Part shown: in pieces, positions 14,958-21,447 of the stretch
Layout of the letters: each line of letters opens with the position of its first letter
Position numbering within the stretch: position 1 is the first letter of the stretch
Source: a virus
Virus record (IMG/VR): IMGVR_UViG_3300031801_000852
Span: 1-54,985 of that record
Length of the DNA: 54,985 nt
Strand: one strand, 5' to 3'
Notes under the pieces: generated by a model
The model's input: only the letters and a program-made list of their open reading frames with translations
What the model was told of the DNA's origin: nothing
Databases searched by the model: none
Position numbers and translations under genes: made by a program

Positions 14958-17276
14958 TCATGCCGCTACCATATTAATGAATCTTGACAAAAGTTTTCTC
15001 TTCTCAAGTTTTCCGGAAGAAAACTTCTTAAAGGCTTTCGCCATTTGTGCTACAGTTGCATCTTCTGCAACTTCTAAAGTAGTCTCTTCAACTTCCAAAC
15101 TTTTTCCACCTTGAACCAAATATTGTTCATTAAATCCCATCATTTCAGGGGCGATCATATATTTGTTTTTACGCCATTCTTTCATTGCATTGTGTACTTC
15201 TTCCCATTCTGGAATAGTATCTGTTTCACCTCTAGACTTTCTTTGCTTATCAAGATGATGTTGCATTTCATACTTTTTCATTCTATCAATCAAGAAAAAG
15301 TTAACAATATTAATATTAAAAACATCTCTTTGAAATCTAACCAAAGCTTCTGTGAAAGATGACGCTTGCCGAAAATCATGTTTTGAGTCAACTAACATTG
15401 TTTTTTTAGAAACTGGATCTCGTAAAATCACATTTTGCTTTCTTACATCAAAATGTTCAACGTTTGTACCATTCTCAGTCCAATAGTTATTTGAGGAATG
15501 AGAATCACCATCAGTAAGAAAAATACTATTAATAACATCAACTTGATTCTTCTTTTGAAATTCTCTCATTATTGAAAATGATACCAACAGAGTTGAATTC
15601 AAAGGCGTTCCACCAAGATTCATTCTATCTGGAATATTGAAATATACTCCTTCTCCATAATAACGATAGGCGTTAGAATAATAACTTGCTGTTGCTGTCA
15701 TAAAAATATATGCCTCATGAAGTTCTTTTGCTCTCATCCTTGAAGAAAACAAGTTCAAAAGATTGAAACGATTAATAACCACATCTCCGTAATCTGGAGT
15801 TTTAGTTGACAATATATGTCCATTACTGTCAGTCCAATCTATATCATCTTTGTATCTTGTATAGGAATCACTAAAGGCATAGACTTCAAAAGGAATGTTC
15901 ACTCTCTTACAGAACATAACCAAAATCATCAACTGGTCAATAGTCCCTTTCATATTTTTTGACATTGAACCAGACCAATCGACAAACATCACTAATCCAT
16001 GATTTTTTCCATCAGGAGTAATAGACAATTTCTTAAAAATATGTTCATTATATTTGTATGTATAGAGCCTTTCAGAATCAAGAATTCCAGAATTGGCGGT
16101 TGCTGTTCTTGCATGTTCTTTTGCCGCTTTCTTCATTTCAAATTCTTTTGCGAGGTATTCAACAATTTTTTTATTCTTGTTACGAAAATCTTTGAACAAT
16201 TTTGTTGCTGCATCCAACATCTCTACACCGGTTATCTCATTACTATATCTTGGTTCAGTACTACTTGAATACATTTCACGATATTCCTCATATACATCTG
16301 AAAAATTAACAACAACATTTTTCATATCGATCTTGGTAGGAAGATTCAAATATACATAATCTTTTGCTTCTTCTGATACTAATTCAATTTCATTATTTCG
16401 AAAGTTGCTATCAGTTTTTGATTCAGGCTCAAACCTTCCATCCATACCGCCTTCTTCTCCAGACCCACCGGCTTTTCCTTCTTCAGTTTCATCTTCATCT
16501 TCTTCAGAAGATTCTTCACTCCCTGCACGTTTTTCCTTTGAATCATCTTCGCCATCTTCGCCATCTTCACCGGCACCATCTCCAGATTCACCTTCTTCGC
16601 TATCTTCATTAGAATTTTCAAAATCACTAGGATCATAATTTTCATTCCAATCTTCATCTTCATCCACCATTACATCTTCCCATTCATGGTCACTCATATC
16701 GGTTTCAGATTCATTTTCTTTTGCATACTCATAAAGATCTTCACAAATCTTGACAACTTCTTTCCAAGTTTGGGCTTTATCAATTCTATCAATAAAGACT
16801 GATTCTTCTCCAGAAAATGAAATATTCAAATGACTACCTACTTTATAGTGAAGATTAATTCTATCAATCAATCCCAAACCGGCCACTTCTTCCTTTTTAA
16901 TACCGAAAAAATCACGCTTCATCAAATCGTTATAACCATTGACAAATGACCTTCGACCACCAGGATATTTAATTTTAATTTTTCTCTCAATTCGTGCATC
17001 TTCAACTACATTAAGAAAGGATTTGAATCCTTTTCCATGATCTTTTGCATCATGTAATCCCTCTTCAGGAGTGAATAATGCGTGTCCAACTTCGTGTAGT
17101 ACCAGTAAATCATAAAGACTCCCGTTCATCTCTTTCCAAATTGGAAGACGGAGAACGCGATTCTTTGTGTCAAATGATGCTGTATTAAATTTACCATGTT
17201 CAACAGTCAAGTTTTCTGAAGCGAGAAGTTTCGCTAGAATTGACTTTGATTCTTTATTGGCTAATTTCATTTCCAT
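14958..17276 (-). CDS. VWA-domain protein with HEVGH metallopeptidase-like motif (CobT-like)
   Basis: 772 residues. An N-terminal region has LVLHEVGHALFTPE (zinc-type HExxH) followed by LNVVEDARIERKI, which supplies a third ligand Glu as in related proteins. The middle (residues about 200-290) is extremely acidic and low-complexity. The C-terminal half has a VWA domain with the metal-ion site VDWSGSMSK near residue 430 and later FLTDGDSHSS. It is transcribed from its own early promoter and precedes the CobS-like ATPase, forming a MoxR-VWA pair. Such pairs act in chelatase or complex-remodelling reactions; the HExxH makes a peptidase role possible. Confidence 0.8.
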   Translation of the reverse strand: MEMKLANKESKSILAKLLASENLTVEHGKFNTASFDTKNRVLRLPIWKEMNGSLYDLLVLHEVGHALFTPEEGLHDAKDHGKGFKSFLNVVEDARIERKIKIKYPGGRRSFVNGYNDLMKRDFFGIKKEEVAGLGLIDRINLHYKVGSHLNISFSGEESVFIDRIDKAQTWKEVVKICEDLYEYAKENESETDMSDHEWEDVMVDEDEDWNENYDPSDFENSNEDSEEGESGDGAGEDGEDGEDDSKEKRAGSEESSEEDEDETEEGKAGGSGEEGGMDGRFEPESKTDSNFRNNEIELVSEEAKDYVYLNLPTKIDMKNVVVNFSDVYEEYREMYSSSTEPRYSNEITGVEMLDAATKLFKDFRNKNKKIVEYLAKEFEMKKAAKEHARTATANSGILDSERLYTYKYNEHIFKKLSITPDGKNHGLVMFVDWSGSMSKNMKGTIDQLMILVMFCKRVNIPFEVYAFSDSYTRYKDDIDWTDSNGHILSTKTPDYGDVVINRFNLLNLFSSRMRAKELHEAYIFMTATASYYSNAYRYYGEGVYFNIPDRMNLGGTPLNSTLLVSFSIMREFQKKNQVDVINSIFLTDGDSHSSNNYWTENGTNVEHFDVRKQNVILRDPVSKKTMLVDSKHDFRQASSFTEALVRFQRDVFNINIVNFFLIDRMKKYEMQHHLDKQRKSRGETDTIPEWEEVHNAMKEWRKNKYMIAPEMMGFNEQYLVQGGKSLEVEETTLEVAEDATVAQMAKAFKKFSSGKLEKRKLLSRFINMVAA

Positions 17277-17318
17277 TTTTATTCTCTAAAAAAGTTTCTT
17301 TCTCATTGTTACAGGACC

Positions 17319-17347
17319 ATTTTATCATACCTGGGTCAGGAAGTCAA
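17319..17347 (-). promoter_or_regulatory. Sigma70-type early promoter of the VWA gene
   Basis: Minus strand TTGACT (17347-17342), 17-bp spacer, TAAAAT (17324-17319), with the same flanking block as the promoters at 2131 and 14900. Confidence 0.88.
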
Positions 17348-17366
17348 GTGTTTATACAAACTTTTT

Positions 17367-17603
17367 TCATTTTATTCCGTATGCCTTGGCTAATGTTGGA
17401 ATGTCCTTATATCCACAGGCATTCCAAATTTCCATACTTTCTGAACCTATTTCCCAGCGAACACGTTTGTTTACCAGTAGTTCAATTCGATTGAATTCTT
17501 TCACATCCATTTCAGGCGTTCTATCTGTTACAGTTATCTCGCCACCATTTCGTTTGAGGTGGTTCAATCTCCACCAGAATTGTTTAGTTGATTTTATTTT
17601 CAT
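17367..17603 (-). CDS. Small basic protein, unknown function
   Basis: 78 residues, basic at the N-terminus (FWWRLNHLKRNGG) and with a central VNKRVRWEIG segment. It overlaps the upstream zinc-finger gene by 20 bp and ends about 20 bp before the early promoter of the next operon. No known domain. Confidence 0.6.
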   Translation of the reverse strand: MKIKSTKQFWWRLNHLKRNGGEITVTDRTPEMDVKEFNRIELLVNKRVRWEIGSESMEIWNACGYKDIPTLAKAYGIK

Positions 17604-17769
17604 AACATTTCATACCTATCCAATGTGATCCATCTTTTAAATTCTCTATCAGTTCCTTTTTACATTCATTAGAACATACGTGACCCGTACCTTTTGGACA
17701 ATTAAACATCTTGCTAACATCAATTCCAGAATCATTTCTATGTGTAGTTTTACAATTAGTACAAATCAT
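17584..17769 (-). CDS. Small cysteine-rich putative zinc-binding protein
   Basis: 61 residues starting MICTNCKTTH. Cys pairs CTNC and later CPKGTGHVCSNEC suggest a zinc ribbon or treble-clef. It lies just downstream of the tRNA-His gene and probably shares the tRNA transcript from the promoter at 18102. Function unknown. Confidence 0.65.
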   Translation of the reverse strand: MICTNCKTTHRNDSGIDVSKMFNCPKGTGHVCSNECKKELIENLKDGSHWIGMKCYENKIN

Positions 17770-17788
17770 ATTTTCCCTTTTTCATTTG

Positions 17789-17863
17789 GGTTGACGGATG
17801 AGAATCGAACTCACGACCTTTTGAATCACAATCAAATGCTCTACCAATTGAGCTACCGTCAAC
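17789..17863 (-). tRNA. tRNA-His (GUG)
   Basis: The minus strand folds as a cloverleaf: acceptor GTTGACG/CGTCAAC, D-arm GCTC/GAGC, anticodon loop TTGTGAT with GTG, and T-loop TTCGATT. The extra G at position -1 needed by HisRS is not encoded (the base is A) and no CCA is encoded. Confidence 0.93.
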
Positions 17864-17869
17864 ATCTGG

Positions 17870-17951
17870 TGGGGAGAGAAGGAGTCGAACCTTCACAGTC
17901 TCAGACGGCTGATTTACAGTCAGTTGGGCTCGCCACGTGCTCAGCCTCCCC
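17870..17951 (-). tRNA. tRNA-Tyr (GUA)
   Basis: Acceptor GGGGAGG pairs with TCTCCCC, the anticodon loop is CTGTAAA with GTA, a class II long variable arm follows as in bacterial tRNA-Tyr, and the T-loop is TTCGACT. The D-stem and the first anticodon-stem pair each seem to contain an A-C mismatch, so it may be slightly degenerate. Confidence 0.85.
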
Positions 17952-17955
17952 ATAT

Positions 17956-18074
17956 GTTGAGGGTGAGGAATCGAACCTCACACCGACAATTCACTCTCAA
18001 GTGAATTTAGTTCCCCATATATTCCACAAAGGACATATTCATGGGTTTGCTCTACCTTTGAGCTCTACCTCAAC
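17956..18074 (-). tRNA. Abnormal 119-nt tRNA-like gene, anticodon unclear
   Basis: The ends form a good acceptor (GTTGAGG/CCTCAAC) and a T-arm with TTCGATT, here a 6-bp stem, and the D-arm GCTC-AAAGGTA-GAGC is canonical but is preceded by 4 nt instead of 2. Between D- and T-arms are about 65 nt with two hairpins: a long one starting CCCAT and closing ATGGG, and ATTCAC/GTGAAT with loop TTGAGA. Neither gives a normal 7-nt anticodon loop. It could contain a small insertion, be a decayed tRNA, or be a tRNA-like regulator. Confidence 0.55.
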
Positions 18075-18101
18075 TTTAATCTTTTCTTATTCTCTAGTTA
18101 T

Positions 18102-18131
18102 ATTATACCACGATTTGGGGGTAAATGTCAA
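18102..18131 (-). promoter_or_regulatory. Sigma70-type promoter of the tRNA cluster
   Basis: Minus strand TTGACA (18131-18126), 18-bp spacer, TATAAT (18107-18102), preceded by AAACAC. Predicted start lies about 20 bp before the first tRNA-like gene. Confidence 0.85.
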
Positions 18132-18165
18132 GTGTTTAATGCAAATAAACGCAAATATTTGCATT

Positions 18166-19350
18166 TTATACAAAAAATTTATTGAGGGGGGAAGTGTCAT
18201 CTATTATTTGATCCAATGTTCTGCTATCTCCTTTTTTCCATACCCACATTGGTTCAATAATCTGTTTTCCTTTTGATTCTGGTTTATCATTATTACTGCC
18301 TGGTCTACGATTTAATTTTAATCCGATACATCCAGTATATTTAGATTGTGGAAGTGATTGTATAAAATCATTCATGGGATCACAAATCTTTACATAAGTT
18401 TTATTATTTCCTTTATCGTTTGCATACACATCAGCAATATTGATAATCATCGTTCCATCATCTTTTAAGGAACTCCAACATTTTTCTAAAGTTGGAAACA
18501 AGAAATTTCCTAACCAATCATCAATATCTTTTCCATATCGTTTCCAAGATTGGGTTTCATCATCTGCATATCTTTCTACATGAAAATATGGTGGAGAAGT
18601 ATACACCATATCAAATTTTCTCTTGCTAAGATCTACATCTTCTGCCGGAGCTTTTATAAATTCTGTTTTCTTGTAAGTCTCATAAAGCTCATTTTGTCTT
18701 GGATAATTATCAAACACCTCTTGGTTAGGATCAATGCCTGTATAACTTTCTGCATTAGAGGCGTGAAATCCAGCGAGTCTATCACCCCACCCCATAGAAA
18801 AATCTAAAACATCTTTTGCTTCAAATAAATTATAAAGTGATTTTGCTACTGCTGGTGGATATTGAGCTGCCATATACATTCTCATTTGAATGGCTAATCT
18901 CATTTGTTTATTATTTACCTCTGGCATATCTAATGTCCATAGAGGATTCAAAAATGTTTGATGGAATTTTTTAATCGTCCAAGAACGATAGGGGCTTGTA
19001 TGTCTGGCGTGCTGTACTTTCCATCTTGCGAATTGATGAAAGTAATTAGATGATTTTCTTCCTACATTACTATTTTTTATATACCAATGTGATAAATCAT
19101 ATTTGTAATCTGCTTTAGAATAAAGACTATCTTTGGTCAATAAAGTTCTTGCATCAAACTTCGCTAACTCATAAAAGTCTTGTTTAGCTTCTTCTTCAGT
19201 AATATCAACAAGAGGTAAATCTAACCCCTCAATAGCATCTGAGATTGCATCTTTTAATTCTTGTATAGTATAGATATTTTTTAATTGATGCCAATGAGGT
19301 TTGTCGATGATCAATTCACCATTCACTACAAACGATTTCAAATTTAACAT
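18166..19350 (-). CDS. SPPY-type amino-methyltransferase, paralogue 3, with clamp-binding-like tail
   Basis: 394 residues. Motif I is VLDFSMGWGDRLAGFHAS near residue 185, followed by YTGIDPNQE (acidic motif II), and motif IV is TSPPYFHVERYAD. It is clearly the closest relative of the protein at 7431, sharing the upstream QYPPAVAKSLY block and the region after SPPYF. Its C-terminus is TSPLNKFFV, again L-x-x-F-F. It lies 7 bp after the SelW-like gene, 9 kb away from the clamp operon, so this family is present in separate transcription units. Likely an N4-cytosine or N6-adenine modifying enzyme. Confidence 0.78.
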   Translation of the reverse strand: MLNLKSFVVNGELIIDKPHWHQLKNIYTIQELKDAISDAIEGLDLPLVDITEEEAKQDFYELAKFDARTLLTKDSLYSKADYKYDLSHWYIKNSNVGRKSSNYFHQFARWKVQHARHTSPYRSWTIKKFHQTFLNPLWTLDMPEVNNKQMRLAIQMRMYMAAQYPPAVAKSLYNLFEAKDVLDFSMGWGDRLAGFHASNAESYTGIDPNQEVFDNYPRQNELYETYKKTEFIKAPAEDVDLSKRKFDMVYTSPPYFHVERYADDETQSWKRYGKDIDDWLGNFLFPTLEKCWSSLKDDGTMIINIADVYANDKGNNKTYVKICDPMNDFIQSLPQSKYTGCIGLKLNRRPGSNNDKPESKGKQIIEPMWVWKKGDSRTLDQIIDDTSPLNKFFV

Positions 19351-19357
19351 TATAATC

Positions 19358-19591
19358 TTAGTATTCTCCTAGTCCACCCAATCTACGTTCTACATCTTCA
19401 AGAGTAAAAAATTTAGGTATACCATCGCGGACATCTTCTTTCATATACGAGGCATTGTCCTTAAACAATTCAAATTGGCCCGTGTCACCTTCTTCATAGG
19501 TAGTGGTAAGTCCTGCATTATTCATTTCAACAGAAAGACTTTCTGCTTGAGGTCTATAGTTTCAAGAACTACAATATTTGATTATCCACAT
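19358..19591 (-). CDS. SelW/Rdx-family selenoprotein with in-frame UGA
   Basis: A 77-residue frame reads through one TGA at 19564-19562 as selenocysteine. The N-terminus is MWIIKYCSS-U-NYRPQAESL, matching the thioredoxin-like Rdx family (SelW, SelT, SelH type) that starts with a beta strand and C-x-x-U/C, then N-Y/W and Arg. After the UGA the frame continues with TGQFELFKDN and DGIPKFFTLEDV, the usual G-x-F-E strand and G-x-P segment. AAGGAA precedes the ATG, which lies 1 bp after the stop of the previous gene; the end is 7 bp before the methyltransferase. A SECIS-like hairpin follows the UGA. The alternative is a Cys gene broken by a nonsense mutation. Confidence 0.75.
19531..19553 (-). promoter_or_regulatory. 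Putative bacterial SECIS element
   Basis: Twelve nt or so after the UGA, the minus strand forms CAGAAA-GTC-TTTCTG (19545-19531), a perfect 6-bp stem whose loop contains GU. The stem can be extended by CAA/TTG across a single bulged G. Bacterial SECIS elements are hairpins at this distance with GU in the apical loop and a bulge below, bound by SelB. Confidence 0.65.
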
Positions 19592-19592
19592 A

Positions 19593-19742
19593 TTATGTTC
19601 CTTTTTCTAATTCTTTTACACGATGTTGTAAAGTAGAAATAGTAGTATGAATATGTCCCATTTCAGTTGGCTCAAGTTTTGATTTCAAATGTGCTATTTC
19701 GGCCTTGAGTACCGCAATGTATGTTGTTATTGCTTTATCCAT
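19593..19742 (-). CDS. Small helical protein, unknown function
   Basis: 49 residues (MDKAITTYIAVLK...), mostly amphipathic helix with heptad-like Leu/Ile spacing. It overlaps the upstream zinc-ribbon gene by 8 bp and ends 1 bp before the SelW-like ATG, which ties the selenoprotein frame into the operon. No family recognised. Confidence 0.65.
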   Translation of the reverse strand: MDKAITTYIAVLKAEIAHLKSKLEPTEMGHIHTTISTLQHRVKELEKGT

Positions 19743-19908
19743 TTATTGTGTCCTTATGTAACTTCTTTGTTTGAGAACATTCGAAACATAATTGTCCTGC
19801 ACCTTCTATGTATCCAGAACGATATATAACATTATCTGTTTTCTCTACGGTTGTTAATTTTCCACATTTAATACAAGTTTCAAACTTTTCTTCGTTGTCA
19901 TCTTCCAT
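19735..19908 (-). CDS. Small zinc-ribbon protein
   Basis: 57 residues starting MEDDNEEKFETC. CIKCG and LCFEC form a four-cysteine zinc ribbon. Tightly packed between the membrane-anchored 66-residue gene and the helical 49-residue gene. Possibly a nucleic-acid or protein-binding accessory; unassigned. Confidence 0.68.
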   Translation of the reverse strand: MEDDNEEKFETCIKCGKLTTVEKTDNVIYRSGYIEGAGQLCFECSQTKKLHKDTING

Positions 19909-19914
19909 TTTACT

Positions 19915-20115
19915 TTACTCCGTGTATTCATCTTTTAATACGAATCTTCCACCGTAGTCTAATTTACAGTATCGATGGATATCTGCTAAAATTGCTAATT
20001 CACCTCCCGCGTCTTTCACAACCATGTATTTTCTAGGACAAGGTTCTGGATGTGTAAACGCAAAATATGAAAAAAGAGATACCCCGACAATCAATAAATT
20101 TATAGTTGTAATCAT
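19915..20115 (-). CDS. Small membrane-anchored or secreted protein
   Basis: 66 residues. The N-terminal MITTINLLIVGVSLFSYFAF is a hydrophobic anchor or uncleaved signal, followed by a short domain containing PCPRKYMVV and RYCKLDYGG with two Cys that could form a disulfide in the periplasm. It follows the glutaredoxin gene by 1 bp. No family recognised. Confidence 0.62.
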   Translation of the reverse strand: MITTINLLIVGVSLFSYFAFTHPEPCPRKYMVVKDAGGELAILADIHRYCKLDYGGRFVLKDEYTE

Positions 20116-20116
20116 T

Positions 20117-20350
20117 TTATAAGTGGTTTATAAATCGTTCTACCTCTGTATAACCACCGACAAATTTATCATCGATGACCACTTGAGGAACAGTATTTAC
20201 ATTTTTTCCTGCGTGGGCTTTCATTTGTTTAAAATTATCTTGGCTTTCTGTAATATCAATTTTGTCTACTTCTATTTTTGCATCCTTTAACATAGATGTT
20301 ACCCTATCACACCAAACACATTTTGTTGTACTAAATACGACTGCTTTCAT
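20117..20350 (-). CDS. Glutaredoxin
   Basis: 77 residues, the size of class I glutaredoxins. The active site is TKCVWCDRV near residue 12, followed by TVPQVVIDDKFVGGYTE with the cis-Pro and the GG-Y/T-E glutathione-binding loop. It would reduce disulfides or mixed thiols, for example serving ribonucleotide reductase. Having a second thioredoxin-fold gene (SelW-like) 0.5 kb downstream makes this a small redox group. A late-like box AATAAATA lies about 20 bp upstream. Confidence 0.9.
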   Translation of the reverse strand: MKAVVFSTTKCVWCDRVTSMLKDAKIEVDKIDITESQDNFKQMKAHAGKNVNTVPQVVIDDKFVGGYTEVERFINHL

Positions 20351-20370
20351 TTTACCTTTCTTTTTTCAAG

Positions 20371-20378
20371 TATTTATT
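20371..20378 (-). promoter_or_regulatory. Possible late promoter before glutaredoxin
   Basis: AATAAATA on the minus strand, 21 bp upstream of the glutaredoxin ATG, fits the NATAAATA late consensus of T4-like marine phages. In an AT-rich genome this alone is weak. Confidence 0.4.
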
Positions 20379-20381
20379 CAT

Positions 20382-20594
20382 TCATGATGGAAATGTAAGT
20401 CCTTTTTCTTCCATCTGAAAATTTAATTCATTTCGAACAAGTTGTAATACTTCTTCTCTGTCTTGTTCATATTTAATTTTGTTTCGAATAAACTGGTCTA
20501 TGTGCAAAACAAGAAGTGCCCAATCCATTGCTTTCGATGCAAGTTCAAACTCCTCCTTATCTTCCGGTAAATTAAATTCTAGTATTGCTTTCAT
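20382..20594 (-). CDS. Conserved small phage protein
   Basis: 70 residues beginning MKAILEFNLPEDKEEFELA. This opening and the DWALLVLHIDQFIRNKIKY segment resemble a small protein widespread in tailed phages with no assigned function. It overlaps the upstream 126-residue gene by 23 bp. Confidence 0.7.
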   Translation of the reverse strand: MKAILEFNLPEDKEEFELASKAMDWALLVLHIDQFIRNKIKYEQDREEVLQLVRNELNFQMEEKGLTFPS

Positions 20595-20952
20595 TTGGTC
20601 TCCTGTTGTAATGAATTTTTGCTTCTTCTTCTGTTAAGGGTATACCCTTAGAACGATCCCACTCCTCATCTTTTCCGGCATCATCTACTATTTTATCTAA
20701 TACATCACCCATAGTAACTTCTTCGGTTAAAAAACTATTTTTTTGCTGAACCATTGTTTCAAAAACCCTCCATAGTTTTTTCATTCTTGTTTCATGTAAT
20801 TCACTCAACCCAATCAGAACATTTGAAAGTTCATCAGCTGACATTGGACCATCTGGATCATCATAATGTCTTTCTGCTATAGCATTCAAATCATCTTTTG
20901 TCTGCCAAACATTTTGAATTTCTTCTTCTAAATTAAATCTATCGTATTTCAT
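20572..20952 (-). CDS. Conserved acidic phage protein
   Basis: 126 residues, acidic and helical, starting MKYDRFNLEEEIQNVW. The MKYDRFNLEEEI opening, the DDLNAIAERHYD segment and the central Leu-rich helix recall a protein family common next to the 70-residue gene in T4-like marine phages; function unknown. First protein gene downstream of tRNA-Asp. Confidence 0.68.
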   Translation of the reverse strand: MKYDRFNLEEEIQNVWQTKDDLNAIAERHYDDPDGPMSADELSNVLIGLSELHETRMKKLWRVFETMVQQKNSFLTEEVTMGDVLDKIVDDAGKDEEWDRSKGIPLTEEEAKIHYNRRPNESNTRI

Positions 20953-20974
20953 AATTTCCTATAATTATCTGTGG

Positions 20975-21049
20975 CGGCCTCAATGGGATTTGAACCCATG
21001 TTGCAGGATTGACAATCCTGAGTCCTAGACCTGACTGAACGATGAGGCC
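20975..21049 (-). tRNA. tRNA-Asp (GUC)
   Basis: Complete cloverleaf on the minus strand: acceptor GGCCTCA/TGAGGCC, anticodon stem CAGGA/TCCTG with loop TTGTCAA (GTC), T-loop TTCAAAT, discriminator G as expected for Asp. No encoded CCA. Confidence 0.94.
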
Positions 21050-21074
21050 GAGACTAATTTTTACTAATACTTAT

Positions 21075-21103
21075 ATTATAACACGACATTGTGGATTTGT
21101 CAA
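21075..21103 (-). promoter_or_regulatory. Sigma70-type promoter of tRNA-Asp and the small-gene operon
   Basis: Minus strand TTGACA (21103-21098), 17-bp spacer, TATAAT (21080-21075), preceded by AAACAC. It faces tRNA-Asp and then the genes down to the SelW-like protein and methyltransferase 3. Confidence 0.9.
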
Positions 21104-21115
21104 GTGTTTATTTTA

Positions 21116-21123
21116 TATAAATA
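21116..21123 (+). promoter_or_regulatory. Possible plus-strand late promoter
   Basis: TATAAATA on the plus strand, the exact T4 late consensus, 9 bp before the first possible start of the plus-strand zinc-finger gene. The leader would be nearly absent, so this is tentative. Confidence 0.4.
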
Positions 21124-21131
21124 AAAATAAA

Positions 21132-21281
21132 TTGGTAGACACAGAATTGGCTAGATATTATTGTAAAGATTTTTGGGAAGAAGAAGGATGGGTTTCCTGT
21201 TTCGAATGTGACATAATTTTTTATGATTTAGAAAAGCTTTATGAGCATCAACTAATTCACCTCCGTGAAGAGGTGAAATAA
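21132..21281 (+). CDS. Small plus-strand C2H2-like zinc finger protein
   Basis: About 49 residues. The frame has no ATG near its start; TTG at 21132 is the best choice because upstream sequence is promoter and tRNA-Asp. The peptide contains CFECDIIFYDLEKLYEHQLIH, a C-x2-C...H-x3-H layout like a single C2H2 finger, and is rich in Trp/Tyr/Glu. One of only two plus-strand protein genes in the window. No obvious ribosome binding site is present. Confidence 0.5.
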   Translation: MVDTELARYYCKDFWEEEGWVSCFECDIIFYDLEKLYEHQLIHLREEVK

Positions 21282-21283
21282 GT

Positions 21284-21445
21284 TTACTTCTTTTTCTTTT
21301 TGGGTTTCAAGCCTTTTACCTTTTTACCTACTGCTTTCACTTTTGCTTCTTTTGTCTCAGGTACTACTTTATGGGGCGGGGCAGGGGGATCATGTGGCCA
21401 AAACAGTTTCAAGTTCTGCTTCAATTTTTCAATAAGTTTTTTCAT
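21284..21445 (-). CDS. Small Lys-rich-tailed protein
   Basis: 53 residues starting MKKLIEKLKQNL, a Pro-rich middle (HDPPAPPHK) and a C-terminal tail VKGLKPKKKKK. The same tail occurs at the end of the 67-residue protein at 26440, also at the DNA level. It lies 2 bp after the 2OG oxygenase gene. The tail might bind nucleic acid or acidic membrane; unassigned. Confidence 0.6.
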   Translation of the reverse strand: MKKLIEKLKQNLKLFWPHDPPAPPHKVVPETKEAKVKAVGKKVKGLKPKKKKK

Positions 21446-21447
21446 TT

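Noticed and set aside
16364-16663. Low-complexity frames in the acidic region of the VWA gene
   Set aside because: Repetitive GAA/TTC codons keep all frames open; only the VWA frame shows domain motifs.
17956-18074. tRNA-Sec for the selenoprotein
   Set aside because: No UCA anticodon lies in a plausible loop, so it was kept as an unassigned tRNA-like gene.
17680-18276. 198-residue plus-strand frame
   Set aside because: It runs through the tRNA genes and their promoter in antisense and has no family-like pattern.
19562-19564. TGA read as Trp by an alternative genetic code
   Set aside because: TGA ends many genes here in ATGA overlaps, for example at 13075, 2311, 7431 and 8870.
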